A DNA stretch of 64,000 nt, from NCBI GenBank assembly GCA_024509875.1, contig JAMPIV010018771.1, positions 62,001 through 126,000 on the forward strand, written 5' to 3'. A program made the translations under genes and the position numbers. The DNA is from Oreohelix idahoensis (lineage: Eukaryota > Mollusca > Gastropoda > Stylommatophora > Oreohelicidae). The notes beneath the pieces are model-generated. The model saw only the letters and a program-made list of their open reading frames with translations. It was not told where the DNA came from and did not search any database. Positions 36,391 to 47,890 of the stretch are shown here, piece by piece (the first letter of the stretch is position 1; each line of letters begins with the position of its first letter).

Positions 36391-36666
36391 ACGTCCGGAC
36401 TGGGTAAGCAGTGAGAGCCCTTTCCTCTCACACTACAGTCACCGAGTTCATGGATCGAACCCTGGTAGCGTCACATTTCAGTTCTACTCAGCTGTAAATG
36501 GGTTCCTGACTCTGCTCTTGAAATAGGGAACAGCGGCCAAGTCAGTGAGAAAAAGAACTGATCATCCACACCTCCCAAAAACAAACTGGACCTATTTTGG
36601 TACAGTCTCTAACACTTCACATTCCTACGGTAATTTCTGTTTTGTAATTACCTTTACCTTTACTTC
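36391..36666 (+). mobile_element. SINE-1, second of an adjacent pair
   Basis: The head is CGGACTGGGTAAGCAGTGAG with a good B box GGATCGAACCC. The body follows the same order, with CTGGACCTATTTTGG, GTCTCTAACACTTCAC and the tail ATTACCTTTACCTTTA. It lies directly behind the first copy, in the same orientation. Confidence 0.85.
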
Positions 36667-37758
36667 AACAGTGGTGACCTCGTATATATGGTGAGTCTAT
36701 TAACGTTCTAAATTTTTTTGTACCTGTGATAAAATGCTCCGTTTAAAAACCTCGCTCAAATATAATCATATTACAGCATTTGAATTTTTTTCACTAAGCC
36801 CAGATAAAATTTTCTACTCCTCCCGACACCAGCCCTACCCGCTTGATATTTGAATTTTTTTTCTATTCCCGTGGAAAGGCAAAAAAAGATTTCTGCATTT
36901 GACCTTGGTTGAAGGAAATGCTACTAGATTTGAAAATTATCAAGGGTCACAGAATAAAAACTAACTAACGCATTCTTAGGGTCTATTAATATAAATAGCC
37001 TTAGCGACCGTTGTTAGGGCATATTTTTTTCCCCCTATCGCCAAGATTTAAAATAAAGCATTTGAATCTTTTGTTAGCGAGCGGGCAAGTCCCGCCCTCA
37101 AACCCCCACTTTTTCTCTACAACGTTAGACAGTTGGCGAGGAACCAAAAATTTTATCTCGTCTTGAGATCAGGAGAGAAAGGGGTAGGAAAGGAAACTTA
37201 GAATAATTATTTCTTCATAAAAAACGAAAGAGAGTAAATAAAAGAGATGCTTGGACAGTAGAGCAATATTGTTTAAAATAACATCATATAGTAACTTATC
37301 TGGATTTAGAACAATTATTTCCTTAATATGGTATCTTAGTGAAAAGAGTCCCATAATAAAAAGGAAAAGTACAAAGATGAAAACGAAGATAAAGACGAAA
37401 GTAACACCTAGCTAGAAGGATAGATGACAGTAGTCTGATCAATAATCATTTTAAATTATTTAAATCGCCCAAATAATAACAGATATATGGTAGAAATAAA
37501 AATTTAGACGGACCGACAGACTCACTGATAACCTTGCTCAGTTTTGAAAATCTTCGCCCCAAAAAGTCAAATCCGTTTGACTTGATTTGATTGGGTGAGG
37601 TTAGTTAGGAAAGGGGAGGTGAAACTGAAGTTTTGCCAGCCCAAGCGAAACATATTTCTACACAGTAAGATAAAATCAGACTGGCCAACGCATTGATAGA
37701 CACCCAAAAATGTTTGGGGTTTTTTAAAAAAAGAGTCAAATTTTGGACGCGTTGTTCC

Positions 37759-37767
37759 ATTGGCTAG
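37759..37767 (+). promoter_or_regulatory. Conserved ATTGGCTAG box in LTR D
   Basis: Inverted CCAAT box with CTAG extension, 1034 bp from the LTR start. It corresponds to the boxes in LTRs B and C. Confidence 0.5.
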
Positions 37768-39096
37768 TAAGATTGATAATAGGAAAAGAATACAAGGCAA
37801 GAACACCATTTGACATTTTATAACGGCAGTACTAAGATGAGATCAGAAGGGGAGCTTGACTGAATGTTTTGCCTTCTGGACAACGGCAGTTTAATCTGTG
37901 CCATTATTCTGCTAGTCATCTTGTGTATTGTGTAACATATTTCATTGATTGCGGTAAGAGAAATGATTTATTAATATTCTTATTAATGTGTAGAGGCTAA
38001 CCCAGATAGGGCGCCCATAAATTTTGTGTTGTGCGACATTGCTATTGTGGAAGCTTATGACATCTTAAGGGAGCAGACTATTGAAGCAGAAAAACAAAAT
38101 GTAAATGGTGTTTGAATATTGCTATGCATAACAAAATTATTTGACTATAAGACCAGAAAGATACTGGCAGTTCTCTACAGGCCACAGTGTTCCAAAAACT
38201 CTTGGAGATTAAATAGGAAGTCATACTACCAGAGTTAACAGATCATTAGAAAGAAAAAAGAAAAGAGTGTATCCCAGCTGATGATATAAAAGATAACTAA
38301 AGTCTAAGTGACAGAGGCGTTGAAGCCATGTGGGAAAGAGCAGATACCCACGGATTGAGAAGAAGTCACAATACAATTAGGAACTGTAGCTATTGATTAG
38401 CACTTGGGCTGATCACTACGAATGTTTAACGATGTTTGTTTATTTGGTGTGGAGATGTGTATATGAAGTGTATTTAGGGAGGCATTGTTCATTGTTGCAG
38501 GGTTGCATCAACGAGTAACCAGTAAGACAAAACCTGGAGATGCAGCGTACGAGGCAACTTACCTGTTGCTTGTATTGTGAAATCTAACTGCCAAAGCTGA
38601 CTCCAGCTGAGACACGTGTGGACAGATAGTGTCATATTTCCAGTCAACCACCTACTTGCCACTGATTGAAAGTTAAGCCTTCGTTTTGAGGGCTAATGAT
38701 TTCTCATTTCATTGTTAACCTCCACACTGTAATTAAACGTTCTAGTGACATGATGAAAGGAACAGTTCTTCCAACTAGTGACCCTTCTTAATACCTTGTT
38801 ACTACATCCAGGGATACAAGTACAGAAACATTTTAATAATATCATTTATTGGACAAGATGTCCATCCACTGTATTTACCTGTGTACATAACCACATTTAT
38901 TTTGAGTTTAACCTTCCTGATTCGAAACATTTGCGAGTCAGAAAATTAAAATTGTAAATTAATCATATAACTTTAACCACTGTCTTACTTGAGTTTATTA
39001 GATTGAGTTAAAGTTGTGTTAAATTTGTTATCATACATCACACATACATTACCCTAGACACGTAACCATATAAATTAATAGACTTAAAATATTTCG

Positions 39097-39193
39097 CAGA
39101 GTGAGATCATAGGGTGGTAGCAGTTAGGTACCCTGAGAATACATCATCTTCAACTATTAGACTCAGGGACTTACATAGCTGGACCTCACTCTG
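39097..39193 (+). other. Two-tier hairpin near the 3' end of LTR D
   Basis: The outer stem CAGAGTGAG (39097-39105) pairs perfectly with CTCACTCTG (39185-39193). The inner stem CCCTGAG (39131-39137) pairs perfectly with CTCAGGG (39162-39168). GGTAGC and GTTAGGT lie on the left flank of the inner stem as in LTR C. The hairpin ends 47 bp before the LTR end. Confidence 0.7.
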
Positions 39194-39245
39194 TAGACAA
39201 TTAATAATAATTAACATAAATAACATATAAACCCACCACAGTACC

Positions 39246-39884
39246 ATCCATGTCTTCTTCGTATTTTGTTTTAAATGTCTGTTCTTTATCTGCATTCATT
39301 GCTTTTATTTTGTCTTCTCATTTGCTGTTTACATCTAGAGATCTTTTACAATTTCAAAATAGTTAAAAGGTGTTAAATTAATCCCCATATGTGAACGTGC
39401 GAACCTAGTCTTTGTATTTCTTCACATTCTTCCTTGCTCCCGCTATACCTTAGTGCGTAATTCTGGAAAGAAATCAATAATACTTGTACAACCGATAAAC
39501 AGTATTAGAAACAGAAAGTTGTGGCGAGACATGATGACTTATGACACCAGGCTTGGTACAAGAGAAAGACGAAACAATGTAATTCTCTTGATCCCATACA
39601 TGTCAATAATGCCAATTACTTCTCCCGCAGTCTTCCTTGTTTACCACCATATATAACAAAAGCTTCCGTTAACAATGAGCACTCCTTTGTCTAACCTTTC
39701 TCATCCAAATGTCAAGATTTACCTTATTCATGTACATTATTCTCCTTGACCTCTGTTGTCTGTGTCCAGATCGGCAACAAACTGTCCCCTAAATTAGCCC
39801 AATCTCATTGTCTCTCGTGTATGTTTGCACACTCGCATGAAGTACTCTCGTTAGTGAGAGTACTAACTCGTTTCCTGGCTACTG
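39246..39884. other. No gene recognised
   Basis: No motif is seen in the open frames here. A perfect inverted repeat AGTACTCTC...GAGAGTACT sits at 39841-39863 just before the minisatellite. Confidence 0.4.
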
Positions 39885-40312
39885 TATTGAATACAAACTC
39901 ACACCGTCTTCGCGCAGCTGTTTTGTACAAACTCACCTCTCCTCCTCACGTGCTGTTAATGCAGGCACTTCTATTAACATGTTGTTTTATACAAACTCAC
40001 TTCTTTTTGCGTGTTTATTTAAACATAGTCAAGTCTCCTTCTTGCATGCTGTTTTATACAAACTCACGCCTCGTTGCGAGCTGTTTTATAGAAACTCACG
40101 TCTCTCTGTGAGCTGTTTAATACACACTCACATCTTTTTGCGAGCTGTTTTATACAAACTCATTTCTCTTTGCGAGCTGTTTTCTACAAATTCATATCCC
40201 TTTTCGAGCTGTTTTATACAAACTCAATCCCCTTTGCAAGCTGTTTTATACAAACTCACATCTCTTTACGAGCTGTTTTATACAAACTCACTCTTCTTTG
40301 CGAGCTGAAGTG
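39885..40312 (+). repeat. 32-bp minisatellite, array 1
   Basis: About 12 units contain TTTTATACAAACTCA, a variable C/T-rich hexamer block and TTTGCGAGCTG. The open frames reading LFYTNS or AVLYKLTS are artefacts. The same repeat resumes at 41380. Confidence 0.88.
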
Positions 40313-41379
40313 CTGATGGCGCTTTTCCGTAGATTCGTCTCTGTGGTGATCAGCTCAGGAAGTAACCGCTCCGGGTCAAGGCAAGAATCTTCAGATGTCG
40401 ATCTCAAGCTTCGAACCACAGTCTAGTAGTACAGCAAATGGTCTCTCCGGGTCGTACCGCAATAAACGGTCGCCTCGTATTTGTACCACAAACATAATAA
40501 TTGAGAAATCTTAGACTTCTTGCTCAGAAGAATAGTCTTAGCAAATTAACACAGATGCCTCGAACACATGTCTGGGGTATTATTTCTATTTCAGAATCTC
40601 TCTGTGACTTGTGAGTGGTCCTGTAGAATTCCGGGTTCCGTATTAATATTGGCGAGTTTTCTACTAATGTACAGAGATGCTCTTAATACTTTTTGTCCGG
40701 TTCTATAAATTCAGAATCCAACTCTATTCTTTTCTGTGACAAGCTCCGAGCTGTCTACGTAGACGTTTTCAGGAATGCAGTCCCGTATGTCAGACTTTTT
40801 CTACGTTATATCGCAGGTTCCCGGCCCACGCTTCCACCTGGCGTTTTCTGACAAAGTTCCAATCAGCGCGATTGTTTATTGGTGCCTCAAATGCCATCCG
40901 TTACATTCAAAGTACAATGAAAACTTTTCCTCATGTGCGTAGTATTCTCCATGACTCATGCGTTTCAAAAATTCACACAGTCATCGTCTATATATGGAGT
41001 TGTGATATCCGTAAAAGGTGGTCAAAGTAGACTTATAACACACTTCCAAATGTCTTCAAAGATTGAGTTTATCTATAATCACCTGTCCCAAACAGTCGAG
41101 TCGGAAGTTATTATGCAATCTTAAGCAAACACTTCATGCTTGCATTTAACTGGAGTCAATATGGCATTATCACGTTTTAGCGATTCAGTTAATCTCTTAG
41201 GCATGGGCGATACGCTTGTCTGGCGCTGTCATGCATCGAAGCGTGAAACGTGAACAATGTCTGTAGGGAAAAAGAATGTGCTAACAATTGAATAATGCAC
41301 AAAATTCAGTACGCGCAACAAATGTAGTTCAATACTGCTGGAGAGGAGAAGAGAGCACACAAATTATGTCACACCTGTA
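40313..41379. other. Spacer between the two 32-bp arrays
   Basis: About 1.07 kb with no units of the minisatellite and no recognisable coding motif. It may be an insertion that split one array, but I found no terminal repeats or target duplication. Confidence 0.4.
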
Positions 41380-42165
41380 TTATGGAAACTCAATCCTCTA
41401 TGCGAGGTGTTTTATACAAACTCATTTCTCTTTGCCAGGTGTTTTATACAAACTCACTCCTCTTTGCGAGCTGTTTTATACAAACTCATGCCTCTTTGCG
41501 AGCTATTTTATATAAACTCATTCATCTTTACGAGCTGTTTGATACAAACTCAGTCATCGTTGTGAGCTGTTTTATATAAACTCATTCCTCTTTGCGACTT
41601 GTTTTATATAAACTCATTCCACTTTGTGAGCTGTTTTACACAAACTCATTCCTCTTTACGAGCTGTTTTATACAAGCTCACCTTTCCTTCTTCCAAGCTA
41701 TTTTATGAAAATACTTTACTTTGCGTGCTGTTTTATACAAACTCAGATCTCCTTCTTGCGTGGCTGTTCAATACAAACTCTAATCTCCCCTATGTGTGTG
41801 CTTGATACACACTCTCCTCTTCTCCTTACGTCCTGGTATATGCAAACTCGTATCTCTTTGCGTGCTGGCATATGCAAACTCGTATCTCTTTGCGTGCTGG
41901 TATGTGCAAACTCGTATCTCTTTGAGTGCTGCTATATGCAAACTCGTATCTCTTTGAGTGCTGGTATATGCAAACTCGTATATCTTTGCGTGCTGGCATA
42001 TGCAAACTCGTATCTCTGCGTGCTGGTATATGCAAACTCGTATCTCTTTGCGTGCTGGTATATGCAAACTCGTATCTCTTTGCGTGCTAGTATATTCAAA
42101 CTCGTTTCTCTTTTAATACATTCTCAAGTCTTCTTCTTGCCTTTTATTTTATATAAACTCACCCC
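41380..42165 (+). repeat. 32-bp minisatellite, array 2
   Basis: About 24 units. The left third keeps the ATACAAACTCA/GCGAGCTG form of array 1. A homogenised block at about 41826-42110 uses GTATATGCAAACTCGTATCTC with GCGTGCTG, indicating recent local expansion of one variant. Confidence 0.88.
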
Positions 42166-42265
42166 CTAGTGCTCATCTATATGGTGCCTCGTTCTTGTCA
42201 TTTCGTAAATGCCTTATATTGAACTCAAATTTTTTGTTTTTGTTTTGCTTTATGGCATTTAGGGA

Positions 42266-42508
42266 AGGATCCCTTTTACATACCCATTGAGGCATTTTGG
42301 GCATTTTGGGCATATGGTGTTAGGCCCATATTTTCTCGACCATTGGTACACTAGGGTTGATCTGGTCAGCATCACGCCGGCCGCCTTAACCTTCCCAGAG
42401 TTGCTCTGGTACCCAATTGGGGCTGGGTAGACCCAGGAGCCGTTTGCGGTCTAAAAAAATCCCACCTCAACTGGGGATCGAACCATGGACCACCGAGCTA
42501 GGAAGAAG
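42266..42508 (-). mobile_element. SINE-2, 5' truncated copy
   Basis: It matches 27091-27367 from the 3' tip GGATCCC through GGGGATCGAACCATGG. It includes the B box (GGTTCGATCCC on the minus strand) but not the A box. A small duplication of GCATTTTGG is near 42292-42308. Confidence 0.85.
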
Positions 42509-42554
42509 GTGGTATTTAACTTTAATGAATATTTTGTTTACGGAATAATATTTT

Positions 42555-42715
42555 CATCATCGTCATCACTTTCCATTGCATTCCTTATGGAGTATGAAGC
42601 CAGCACTGAACCTGGTCCCCTTGCAGGAAGCCTGCACCACGCATCTACACGCTACTGTAGCGGGTATTTCTGTGGCAATTTGTTTTACATGATGAGGGTG
42701 CCAGTCTAATGCACA
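42555..42715 (-). repeat. Dispersed repeat R4, copy 1
   Basis: Blocks ATCATCGTCATCA, GGAGTATGAAGCC, GGAAGCC and GTGGCAATTTGTTTTACATG correspond to 46385-46555. The leading CATCATC stretch would be a (GAT)n tail if the element lies on the minus strand. The class is unknown. Confidence 0.5.
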
Positions 42716-43046
42716 ACCCCATGATGTTTGTGGCCTTGTAAGGGCATGCCTGAGGGTAGAATATTCCTATTCTTTCTTTGCGTCTTCGGAGACCCCCGTG
42801 ACGTACACGATGCGGAATATTATATTATCAGCCGATAATTCAAACGTGGTGGGAAATTTTCAAACGTCATGCAGTCTTTAGTTCTTAAGATGGTGTTTGT
42901 TAAGTAACCTCGCCAGTTGATCCAGTAATGTTCAGTGTTACAGACACGCCATCAGGCAACTTGATAATCTTGTTTGCGGGAGTGATTGTCCATCGGAGAC
43001 GTGGTCGACATCCTGGACGTGTCATCTGGTTTGGAGCTTAATCTAG
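42716..43046. other. No gene recognised
   Basis: No coding motif or repeat is seen. Confidence 0.35.
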
Positions 43047-43180
43047 AGTAGTGTATCTTAACCTGTGGTCCATGGATCCCTTGGGGTTCCGTGAACAAAT
43101 TCTAGGGGATCCGTGTACATAACCTAACATTTAAAATGTAACATTTTTAGTTGTGATTTTATGTACAATTTTTTTTTTTC
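43047..43180 (+). mobile_element. hAT-like element terminus
   Basis: TAACCTGTGGTCCATGGATC, then CCTTGGGGTTCCGTGAAC and GGGGATCCGTG follow the pattern of hAT (Charlie-like) ends. There the terminus is followed by a GTGGTCCNNGGACCCCTNGGGG-type hairpin. No opposite terminus was found. The assignment is from pattern recall. Confidence 0.45.
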
Positions 43181-43199
43181 AAGAAGGGGTCAGTAGTCA

Positions 43200-43640
43200 T
43201 AATTGGACCATCAAAGTGTGATGGTACTACTTTACTTTTTCGCTTCACCGTTGCCGTAAAAACGTAGTAGCTGAAGTTTGTATTCGTGAGCCAATTATGT
43301 TGCATTGGCTGCTTTGAGCCCACGTTGTTGTAGAATTTCTGTAATATTGTCCATCCATCTGCCTTTTGGTCTTCTCCGTGTCCTGAAACCATATATTCTA
43401 CTGTTGTAATCGCGTGATAGACATCGGCTAAACTAATTTATTTTCTGGTAGGAAGTCTTCTCATGTCATCAGTTCTCATTCTGTCTCTCCTGGTAACATT
43501 AATAGCTTTCTTCGAGCATTTCACTTCACAAGATCTGATGTCTGTCCCTCGTGCTTTAGTCAGCGACCATGTTTAACACTGATAGCAAAGCGTATACAAT
43601 TCATCAGCTGTCATTTGGTTTCTATATTGATATTTTGATG
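43200..43640 (-). pseudogene. LINE C-terminal fragment, antisense
   Basis: The minus strand reads WSLTKARGTDIRSCEVK-like, then INVTRRDRMRTDDMRRL. After a stop and shift it reads RRPKGRWMDNITEIL followed by QQRGLKAANAT. Both pieces are characteristic of the LINE ORF2 tail (the R-RPKGRW-DNI motif). It is broken and 5' truncated. Confidence 0.75.
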
Positions 43641-43655
43641 TTTTAGTAGTGGTAT

Positions 43656-43917
43656 CACTTGATAATAGTCCCAACTAAGATGGGTTGGCCATGTCTGCAT
43701 AATGGAAGAGTATCGACTGACACGGCAGGTATGGGAGGCTAAGAGCCAGGGATCCAGACCCCCAGGACGACCCAGGACAATATTAGACAATCCCTGAAGG
43801 ACCGAGGACTAGAACGGAACCAGGCCAGGAGGAAGACAGCCGATAGGATAGTATGGCGCTCTCTCTTCCAAACCTTTACACCTCACGGTAGAAGAGGAAC
43901 GGCTAAGTACATAATCA
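43656..43917 (+). pseudogene. LINE-F 3' fragment, second copy
   Basis: AATAGTCCCAACTAAGATGG, GTTGGCCATGTCTGCATAAT and GATCCAGACCCCCAGGACGA match 2028-2295, ending CACGGTAGAAGAGGAACGGC and TAAGTACATAA. This copy lacks about 14 bases in the GRPRVRWED region, so it is out of frame. It starts directly after an AT-rich flank. Confidence 0.85.
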
Positions 43918-44464
43918 CTTTGTAAGTCACTGCACTAGATTTTTTGACATCGTGTTTTAATTGCAATAAGTATGATCAATGTTTAAAAAAGACCCAAAAA
44001 ATTAACCTTTGCTCCAGAGGCTACCTTTTAAATAGTATGAACATTGTGCGATTCTGCAGAAGCAAGAATGGTCAGATTAAGAACACAAAAAGTCAGGATT
44101 AGCTATATTGGTAACAATAATGTGTCAACAAGCAATACCTTCCAGAAAAAAAAAAAACAAGAAATAAAAATATACGAATCTATTTATTTTTAAACTTGAT
44201 TTTCCGTCTACGTGAGAATCCTAAATATCAATTCATTAACTCCTCCGCTCAAATGCCTTAGAATCTTGCGCGCTGTTTCATGAAGACATTAACGCAAGAA
44301 TGAATGAGTAACAGGAAGTGTTTTGACCAGTTTGCAGTAGATACTTACTGCAGATCTGTTTAGCTTCCGGTGAAGGAAAAAAATGCATTTTTCGTATTGT
44401 TCATTGTCACTTGTGACGACTCATGAGACAATTACTACGCTCATGAAGTCTAATTTTGACACAC
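43918..44464. other. No gene recognised
   Basis: AT-rich and without motifs. Confidence 0.35.
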
Positions 44465-44612
44465 TCATTCATGAAAACTGCAACATTACATCTTACATAC
44501 ATTCCTAAGCTCACTTACGAAAATAGCAACATTTCATCTGACAGACATTCCGAAGGTCATTCATGAAAACAGCAACATTACATCTTACAGACATTCCTAA
44601 GGTCATTCATTA
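44465..44612 (+). repeat. Tandem repeat of about 46-60 bp, three copies
   Basis: Units contain CATTCATGAAAAC, GCAACATTACATCTTAC and ACATTCCTAAG. The repeat ends where the LINE-I tail begins. Confidence 0.75.
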
Positions 44613-44950
44613 AAACATGTTGTTGTTATTGTTGTTATTGATCCAGCGGCGCTTGTGCTCTCGCCCCTCGGCCCAATGCCATGTAGTGATATCTGCATGT
44701 TTTCGCAAGTTGTTTTGTTTCTCCGTACAAGGTGTTCCACTTATCTGGCCTCGGAGAAAGGAGCATTTTTTCCTAACATCATCTAGTGATGGGCACTCAA
44801 AGAGGTGGTGGTCAACAGTTTCGTAGGGGTAGTTACACAGCTGGAACTCTGGAGTATTTTCTAACCCAGTTATGACAGGGGAGGAGTCTGCTGGAGTGTT
44901 GTATAAAGATTGGAGACAACGTTTTGAAAAATTGTTGCAGAAAAACGTGG
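44613..44950 (-). pseudogene. LINE-I 3' tail fragment, second copy
   Basis: The minus-strand frame reads LENTPEFQLCNYPYETVDHH, LFECPSLDDVRKKCSFL and HADITTWHWAEGREHKRRW, then (AAC)n. A Cys/His arrangement C-x8-H-H-x3-C is typical of the C-terminal zinc-like motif of Jockey or I-type ORF2 proteins. It matches 10600-10873. It is 5' truncated, but the readable part is open. Confidence 0.8.
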
Positions 44951-44959
44951 ACATAAGGA

Positions 44960-45475
44960 TAAATAAATAATGAGAGAAATGAGATTCACGTGTTAGAGGC
45001 AAGAGAGAAATCACTATTCAGAAACATTATCGTTATTACAGAGCGAGAGAAAAAATAATGATTCACTAACATTGTCATCATTAGAGAGCGAGAGAGAAAT
45101 GAGATTCACAGTGTCGTTATTAGAGGGCGAGAGAGAAATGAAATTCACAAACATTGTCGTCTTAAAGGCGCGAGGGAAATGAGATTCACAACCCTTGTAG
45201 CCGTAGAGGCGAGAGAGAATTGAGATTCACACACATTGTCGTCTTAGAGGCGAGAGAGAATTGAGATTCAGACACATTATCGTCTTAGAGGCGAGAGAGA
45301 AGTAAGATTCATAAGCACAGTCGCCTTAGAGGCGAGAGAGAAGTGAGATTCATACATACATTATCGTCTTAAAGGCGAGAGAAAAATGGTATTCAAACAC
45401 ATTGTTGTTTTAAAGGCTAGAGAGAAATGCAATTCAGAAACATTGTATTCATCAGGAAGTGAGAGAAACGAAGGA
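44960..45475 (+). repeat. Tandem repeat of about 42-45 bp
   Basis: About 11 units contain GAGAGAGAAATGAGATTCAC, an ACATTGTCGTC block and TTAGAGGC. It runs into the poly-C tract. Confidence 0.85.
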
Positions 45476-45483
45476 AATATCTC

Positions 45484-45484
<1 letters not shown>

Positions 45485-45561
<77 letters not shown>

Positions 45562-45576
45562 CCCCCCCTCCCCCCA
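45485..45576. repeat. Poly-C tract, about 76 uninterrupted C
   Basis: One of the longest homopolymers in the window, followed by GC7TC6. The poly-Pro and poly-Gly open frames across it are artefacts. The true length is uncertain, and a G-quadruplex-capable minus strand is expected. Confidence 0.9.
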
Positions 45577-45681
45577 ATCTATCCAACACAGAAAAATCTC
45601 TAGAGAAGATTTTAGTTTAGACAAAGAGAAAATAATGCTACCGCTCTTAAAAACATGACGTAAGAGGAGACCATTATTACG

Positions 45682-45760
45682 TTGTGCACGGGGATGGCAA
45701 CTTCATCATGTAAACAAACAGGTTGCTACAGAAACCACCAGAGCAGACTTTCTGCAAGTG
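45682..45760 (+). repeat. Dispersed repeat R2, copy 2
   Basis: GTTGTGCACGGGGATGGCAAC, TCATCATGTAAAC and ACAGAAACCACC pair with 12013-12090. Confidence 0.45.
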
Positions 45761-46384
45761 GGCAAGCTGCAACGAATGCGCCATGATCAATTAGGAAAGA
45801 ATAGAGAAAAGAAAAAGATAGAGAAGATTTAGCACAACATTCATATTTAAGAGAGAGTTGGACAGATACTCTTTTTTTGTTTCTGTTCAATTTTAATCTC
45901 GGGCAGAGAAAAGAATTAAAAACTCAATGGACTACGTTATGGTCTAATAGCATTGGCCTAGGGCACCTCCGCGAGAGCGGTCCAACAGAACATGCCCCTA
46001 ATATTACATAACAGCCATCAGGCTGAAGACACGTCTTCGACTCCACCAATCTCACATTGATTCCAACAATTAAGGCCTGGTAGAGCCCGCGGCTCTAATT
46101 ACAACCTCGAGGACTCGGCTGGAAGTCTGTCACAAAAGACGACGAATGTTGGCGTTAAGGAAAAAAAAGTGGCAGATGAAAAAGAATCAGAAAAAATGAA
46201 AGTGATGAGTCATAAGAGTGAAGAACTACTTAAGACGCAAGTGTCCTTTTTTCACCCTAATAATAGCCCCCATCGTTATCCGTTCTCTGTTCCAGTTTGG
46301 GTTGGATATGCGTGCGCCGACTTGTATGACTGGCTGTATTAGAGAAACGAATATGTGTGGGTTTATGGTTCACGGAGTAAGGTA
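45761..46384. other. No gene recognised
   Basis: The open frame 46218-46415 has no motif. Confidence 0.35.
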
Positions 46385-46555
46385 TCATCATAGTCATCAT
46401 CAACATTTTCCTTAGCGCTCCTTTCAGAGCATGGAACCCCTGCTATAGCTGGCCCTCTAGGAAGCCAGCATCTAGCATTCACATGCTCTTGCAGCGGTGT
46501 GTTTTGTGGCAATTAGTTTCACATGAAGAGTTTGCCAGAAATATGTCCAACCTCA
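46385..46555 (-). repeat. Dispersed repeat R4, copy 2
   Basis: ATCATCATAGTCATCATCA, GGAACCCCTGC, AGGAAGCCAGC and GTGGCAATTAGTTTCACATG match 42555-42715. Confidence 0.5.
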
Positions 46556-46684
46556 TATTAATAGACACGATTATGTAAAAATAAAGAAAGGTAACAACAC
46601 AGCCACACAAAACTAAATACTCCAACAATATTCTAGAAACATACAAATGTGAGGGGTTAAGGAATCTGAAATTGTGGTTTAACC

Positions 46685-47136
46685 CAGTGTTCGATCGTAC
46701 ATATAATACATTTTGTATTGTTGACGATAAAATACGTATTTTACGCTCACGGTAAAACTTCCGTGCGTTGAAATACGTTGAATCGGTGCGACAAATGTTT
46801 CAAAACCTGAAAATTTATCTTCAATTGAAACATGTTATGCTGTCCTACAGAAGCCAGACAGCAAAAACTAAAAGAAATTTAATTTACTTATTTTTTATTC
46901 TAATATCCAGCACAAATATATTAAAAAAAAATTAAAAAATTAAAAAAAAATAAAAAACAACTTGTTTTTTTTTTAACCCATTATGCGTCAGTGACGTAAT
47001 TTCACGCAATACCTATGGAAAGCGCCCCATGTCAAACTTAACCTAATAACGTATTATACGCGTATTTTATTTTTTGCCGTAAAATACATATAATACGCGT
47101 ATTTTATTTGCAGAGGTAATGTGCGGTCGAACATTG
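46685..47136. mobile_element. hAT-like MITE, 452 bp
   Basis: It starts CAGTGTTCGATCG, and its right end reads, reverse-complemented, CAATGTTCGACCG. It is flanked by GTTTAACC (46677-46684) and GTTTAATC (47137-47144), which agree at seven of eight positions. Subterminal ATACGTATT/ATACGCGTATT words are repeated inward from both ends. The interior is A/T homopolymer-rich and has no transposase frame. Confidence 0.85.
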
Positions 47137-47354
47137 GTTTAATCGACTACAGCGATTTTTGATTTGTGTTTAAAGAAAAAAGACTTGTTTATGTTACACA
47201 ATATTTTTGTTAAATTTAGAGTTTATTCTTTATACCTGCCTTCTCCATCTGCTTTTTATTCTGTGTGTTATACTGTGTTATACATGCCAGAAGAACTACT
47301 AAACTGTGTTTTCTTTTGGATGCTTTGACTGCATTATACTGTCTGTAGATAGAC

Positions 47355-47890
47355 GTCAACATGATCAGCAAAGTTTCCATGAATGCACGAAACGCTTATC
47401 AGCAAACGTTCCATGGATTCATAATAGTGAGGAACAAACTTTCCATAGATTCACAAAGATGATGAACAAACGTTCCATAGGTTCATAAAAATAATGAGTA
47501 TACTTTCCATAGATTAAAAAATTCGATGAACAAACTTTCCATACATTCACAAAAGTGATGAACAAAGTTTCTATAGATTCACAAAAGTGATGAGCAAACT
47601 GTCCATAGATTCAAAGAAGTGGTAAACATACTTTCCAAAGATTCACAAAAGCAATAAACAAAGTTTCCATACATTCACAAAAGTGATGAGCAAACTTTTC
47701 ATAGATTCACAAAAGCGATGAACAAACTTTCCATAGATTCTCAAAAGTGATGAGCAAACTTTCTATAGATTCACAAATGTGATGAGTAAAGTTTCCATAG
47801 ATTCACACAAGTGATGAGCAAAGTTTCCACAGATTCACAAAAGTGATGAGCAAAGTTTCCATGGATTCACTAAAGTGATAAACAAATTTT
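47355..47890 (+). repeat. 32-bp minisatellite (second type)
   Basis: About 16 units of TTTCCATAGATTCACAAAAG and TGATGAGCAAAC, with the left units more diverged. It is unrelated in sequence to the 39885-42165 repeat, although the period is similar. Confidence 0.88.

Larger units (their letters stand above)
36725..39240 (+). mobile_element. Solo LTR D (about 2.5 kb, related to element B)
   Basis: It starts TGTGATAAAATGC and ends ACCCACCACA, flanked by GTACC at 36720-36724 and 39241-39245. The start resembles LTR C (AAAAT-TGC, then a CGCTCAA-like block). ATTGGCTAG at 37759-37767, ATTGCGGTAAG at 37948-37958 and the 3' hairpin are at the offsets seen in B and C. There is no coding region, and small open frames inside (37169-37354, 37567-37809) have no motif. 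Confidence 0.87.

Noticed and set aside
39979..42169. Several frames reading LFYTNS or AVLYKLTS
   Set aside because: These are shadows of the 32-bp minisatellite.
45361..45658. Poly-proline or poly-glycine frames
   Set aside because: Translation of the poly-C tract.
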